Shown: positions 6,925 through 8,062 of the stretch, in pieces
Layout: each line of letters begins with the position of its first letter
How positions within the stretch are numbered: the first letter of the stretch is position 1
Origin: Lachnospiraceae bacterium
Lineage (GTDB): Bacteria; Bacillota; Clostridia; Lachnospirales; Lachnospiraceae
Assembly (NCBI GenBank): GCA_900769115.1
Contig: CAAGFJ010000042.1
Coordinates: 1-8,062, forward strand
Reading direction: 5' to 3'
Length of the DNA stretch: 8,062 nt
Made by a program: the position numbers and the translations under genes
Notes under the pieces: model-generated
Databases searched by the model: none
Told to the model about the DNA's origin: nothing
What the model saw: only the letters and a program-made list of their open reading frames with translations

Positions 6925-7821
6925 ATGTCAATTTTTACAGGATCAGCAGTTGCTTTGGTAACACCATTTAAGGAGAACGGGGCAGTAGACTTCGAGCAGT
7001 TGAAGGCATTGGTGGAGTATCATGTAACAAATAAGACGGATGCAATCGTTATCTGCGGAACAACAGGTGAAGCTTCCACCATGACGGAAGAGGAGCATAT
7101 GGAAGTAATTGCGAAGTGTGTTGAGTATGTAGCAAAGAGAATTCCGGTTATTGCAGGAACCGGTTCTAATTGTACCGAGACAGCAATTAAGTTATCGAAA
7201 GAAGCACAGGAAGTGGGAGCAGATGCACTTTTGGTTGTAACGCCATATTATAATAAGGCAACACAGGGCGGTCTGATCAAGCATTATACAGCCATTGCCA
7301 ATGCGGTAGATCTTCCAATTATCATGTACAATGTACCGGGAAGAACCGGATGTAACATTCAGCCGGCAACCGCAGTTACGCTTGCTAAGAATGTGAAGAA
7401 TATCGTAGCGATCAAAGAGGCTTCCGGTAACATTTCACAGGTTGTCAAGTTGGCACAGTTAGCAGATGGATGTATCGACATTTATTCTGGTAATGATGAT
7501 CAGGTAGTACCATTACTTTCTTTAGGTGGTAAGGGTGTAATCTCTGTAACAGCCAATATCATCCCAGAGGATACACATGACATGGTTCAGAAGTATTTAG
7601 ATGGAGATGTAGCAGGTTCCCTTGCATTACAGTTAAAAGCAATTGATCTTTGTGACGCTATGTTCTGTGAAGTGAACCCGATTCCGGTTAAGAAGGCTGT
7701 TGATCTTGCCGGTCTTTGCAACGGATATGTAAGAATGCCTATGACAGAGGCGGAGCCAGCTAGTGTAGAGAAGATTAAGAAGGCAATGAGCGAGTACGGA
7801 GTTAAGATTGTAAATGCATAA
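6925..7821 (+). CDS. dapA: 4-hydroxy-tetrahydrodipicolinate synthase (DapA)
   Basis: A 298-residue cytoplasmic TIM-barrel aldolase that condenses pyruvate with aspartate semialdehyde, the first committed step towards diaminopimelate (peptidoglycan) and lysine. Length is normal. Active-site residues are all visible: T46-T47 in GTTGEAS, Y108-Y109 in VTPYYNK, Y135 and R140 in MYNVPGRTG, and Schiff-base lysine K164 in AIKEASGN; GGKGVISVTANIIP follows later. At the position of the Escherichia coli lysine-binding residue H53 there is a glutamate (E55), while the H56 equivalent (H58) is kept, so enzyme-level feedback may be weak and control may rest on the riboswitch; this is inference. AAGGAG (6911-6916) lies 8 bases before the ATG. 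No clear terminator follows; dapB, the usual next gene, is not in the window. Confidence 0.97.
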   Translation: MSIFTGSAVALVTPFKENGAVDFEQLKALVEYHVTNKTDAIVICGTTGEASTMTEEEHMEVIAKCVEYVAKRIPVIAGTGSNCTETAIKLSKEAQEVGADALLVVTPYYNKATQGGLIKHYTAIANAVDLPIIMYNVPGRTGCNIQPATAVTLAKNVKNIVAIKEASGNISQVVKLAQLADGCIDIYSGNDDQVVPLLSLGGKGVISVTANIIPEDTHDMVQKYLDGDVAGSLALQLKAIDLCDAMFCEVNPIPVKKAVDLAGLCNGYVRMPMTEAEPASVEKIKKAMSEYGVKIVNA

Positions 7822-7856
7822 TCACCCTTGCACAGCGTAAGGAAGGACGGACGCGC

Positions 7857-7997
7857 ATGTCAGGAGTGTATGAATCCGGCTTTGGGTGGTGTCATGTTGC
7901 CGCAGGCACACAGCACAAGGCATACCTTCGAACTAAGCTTGCAAGCAAGCTAAGGTCTCAGGCATTGCGTTACGGGCTCGCACGCAGCAGACACTAA
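7857..7997 (+). CDS. Possible 46-residue basic small protein
   Basis: An open frame from ATG 7857 to TAA 7995-7997 encodes 46 residues with 8 Lys/Arg against a single acidic residue; the C-terminal half (around TKLASKLRSQALRYGLARSRH) looks like an amphipathic, arginine-rich helix. AAGGAAGG (7839-7846) sits 10 bases upstream, a possible though slightly distant ribosome binding site. I do not recognise a family. The frame lies within the GC-rich island, where open frames arise more easily by chance, and it uses Arg codons (CGA, AGG, CGT, CGC, AGA) without preference. It may be a by-product of a non-coding repeat rather than a translated gene. Confidence 0.25.
   Translation: MSGVYESGFGWCHVAAGTQHKAYLRTKLASKLRSQALRYGLARSRH
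7924..7956. repeat. Two-step stem-loop within the GC-rich island
   Basis: AGCTTGC (7936-7942) and GCAAGCT (7945-7951) form a perfect stem, flanked by ACCTT (7924-7928) and AAGGT (7952-7956), which can stack below it with a 7-base bulge on one side. No T-run follows on either strand, so it is not a standard terminator. Confidence 0.6.
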
Positions 7998-8062
7998 TAC
8001 TCCTTATAATAAGTGAACTCACGTAAAAGAGGATATGGATTCTTGAATGTATATATGCGTTA

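Larger units (their letters stand above)
7823..7997. other. GC-rich intergenic island after dapA
   Basis: By hand count this stretch is about 55% GC, clearly above the adjoining genes and the AT-rich sequence that follows. It is rich in short inverted segments, such as AGGAGT near the left part against ACTCCT just beyond the right end, and TGCGT/ACGCA in the right part. The composition suggests an inserted repeat or a structured RNA rather than a plain spacer. No transposase, terminal inverted repeats with target duplication, or known RNA class is recognisable. From 7998 to the edge the sequence turns AT-rich; I see no supportable gene there. Confidence 0.5.

Noticed and set aside
7884..7890. 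GGGTGGT, reminiscent of the T-box conserved sequence
   Set aside because: The surrounding bases do not match the T-box block (no ACCGCG continuation), there is no stem I or AGTA-type motif set, and no aminoacyl-tRNA or amino-acid gene follows in the window.
8005..8010. Perfect TATAAT -10 sequence near the right edge
   Set aside because: No -35-like hexamer lies at 16-18 bases upstream and there is no extended -10 TG; the gene it might serve is outside the window.
8046..8062. Possible start codon of a next gene at the edge
   Set aside because: Only five codons are visible, and the purine-rich AAAGAGGA upstream is 12 bases away; not enough to call a partial gene.

Overview
This 8,062-base window carries seven plus-strand protein genes and looks like ordinary chromosome from a Gram-positive clostridium, most likely a gut-type Lachnospiraceae. 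The grounds for this are moderate GC (low- to mid-40s by eye), strong AAGGAG-type ribosome binding sites, an L-box (lysine) riboswitch with a terminator platform upstream of dapA, a DUF5662-type protein next to dnaE, and a two-OB-fold SSB-like protein. The family assignment is inference; I do not name a genus.

Layout. Positions 1-93 hold a 47-bp tandem duplication, each copy an imperfect hairpin. Next comes a DUF5662-type gene (108-662) whose stop overlaps the start of dnaE (659-4138), the DNA polymerase III alpha subunit. After 69 bp follows a SpoU/TrmH-family RNA 2'-O-methyltransferase (4208-4993). An AT-rich spacer with a perfect dyad (5051-5069) precedes a two-OB SSB-like gene (5164-5790). 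A second spacer with a possible promoter leads to a short corrinoid-adenosyltransferase-like gene (5939-6406), closed by a strong intrinsic terminator (6407-6466). A consensus promoter (6584-6612) then drives a complete lysine riboswitch (about 6642-6882) in front of dapA (6925-7821). The last 240 bases contain an unusually GC-rich island with a structured hairpin and a 46-codon reading frame with a possible ribosome binding site, followed by AT-rich sequence to the edge.

How the parts relate. The DUF5662-type gene and dnaE are translationally coupled; dnaE and the methyltransferase may share a transcript, since no terminator is visible between them. The SSB-like and corrinoid genes look like separate units. 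dapA makes the first committed intermediate of the diaminopimelate/lysine pathway, and the riboswitch should cut its transcription when lysine is plentiful.

Nothing here amounts to a clear new defence or mobile system. The items most worth a second look are the GC-rich element after dapA, the HD-like motifs in the DUF5662 protein coupled to the replicase gene, the reduced adenosyltransferase with an altered P-loop, the two-OB SSB without an acidic tip, and the hairpin duplication at the left edge.
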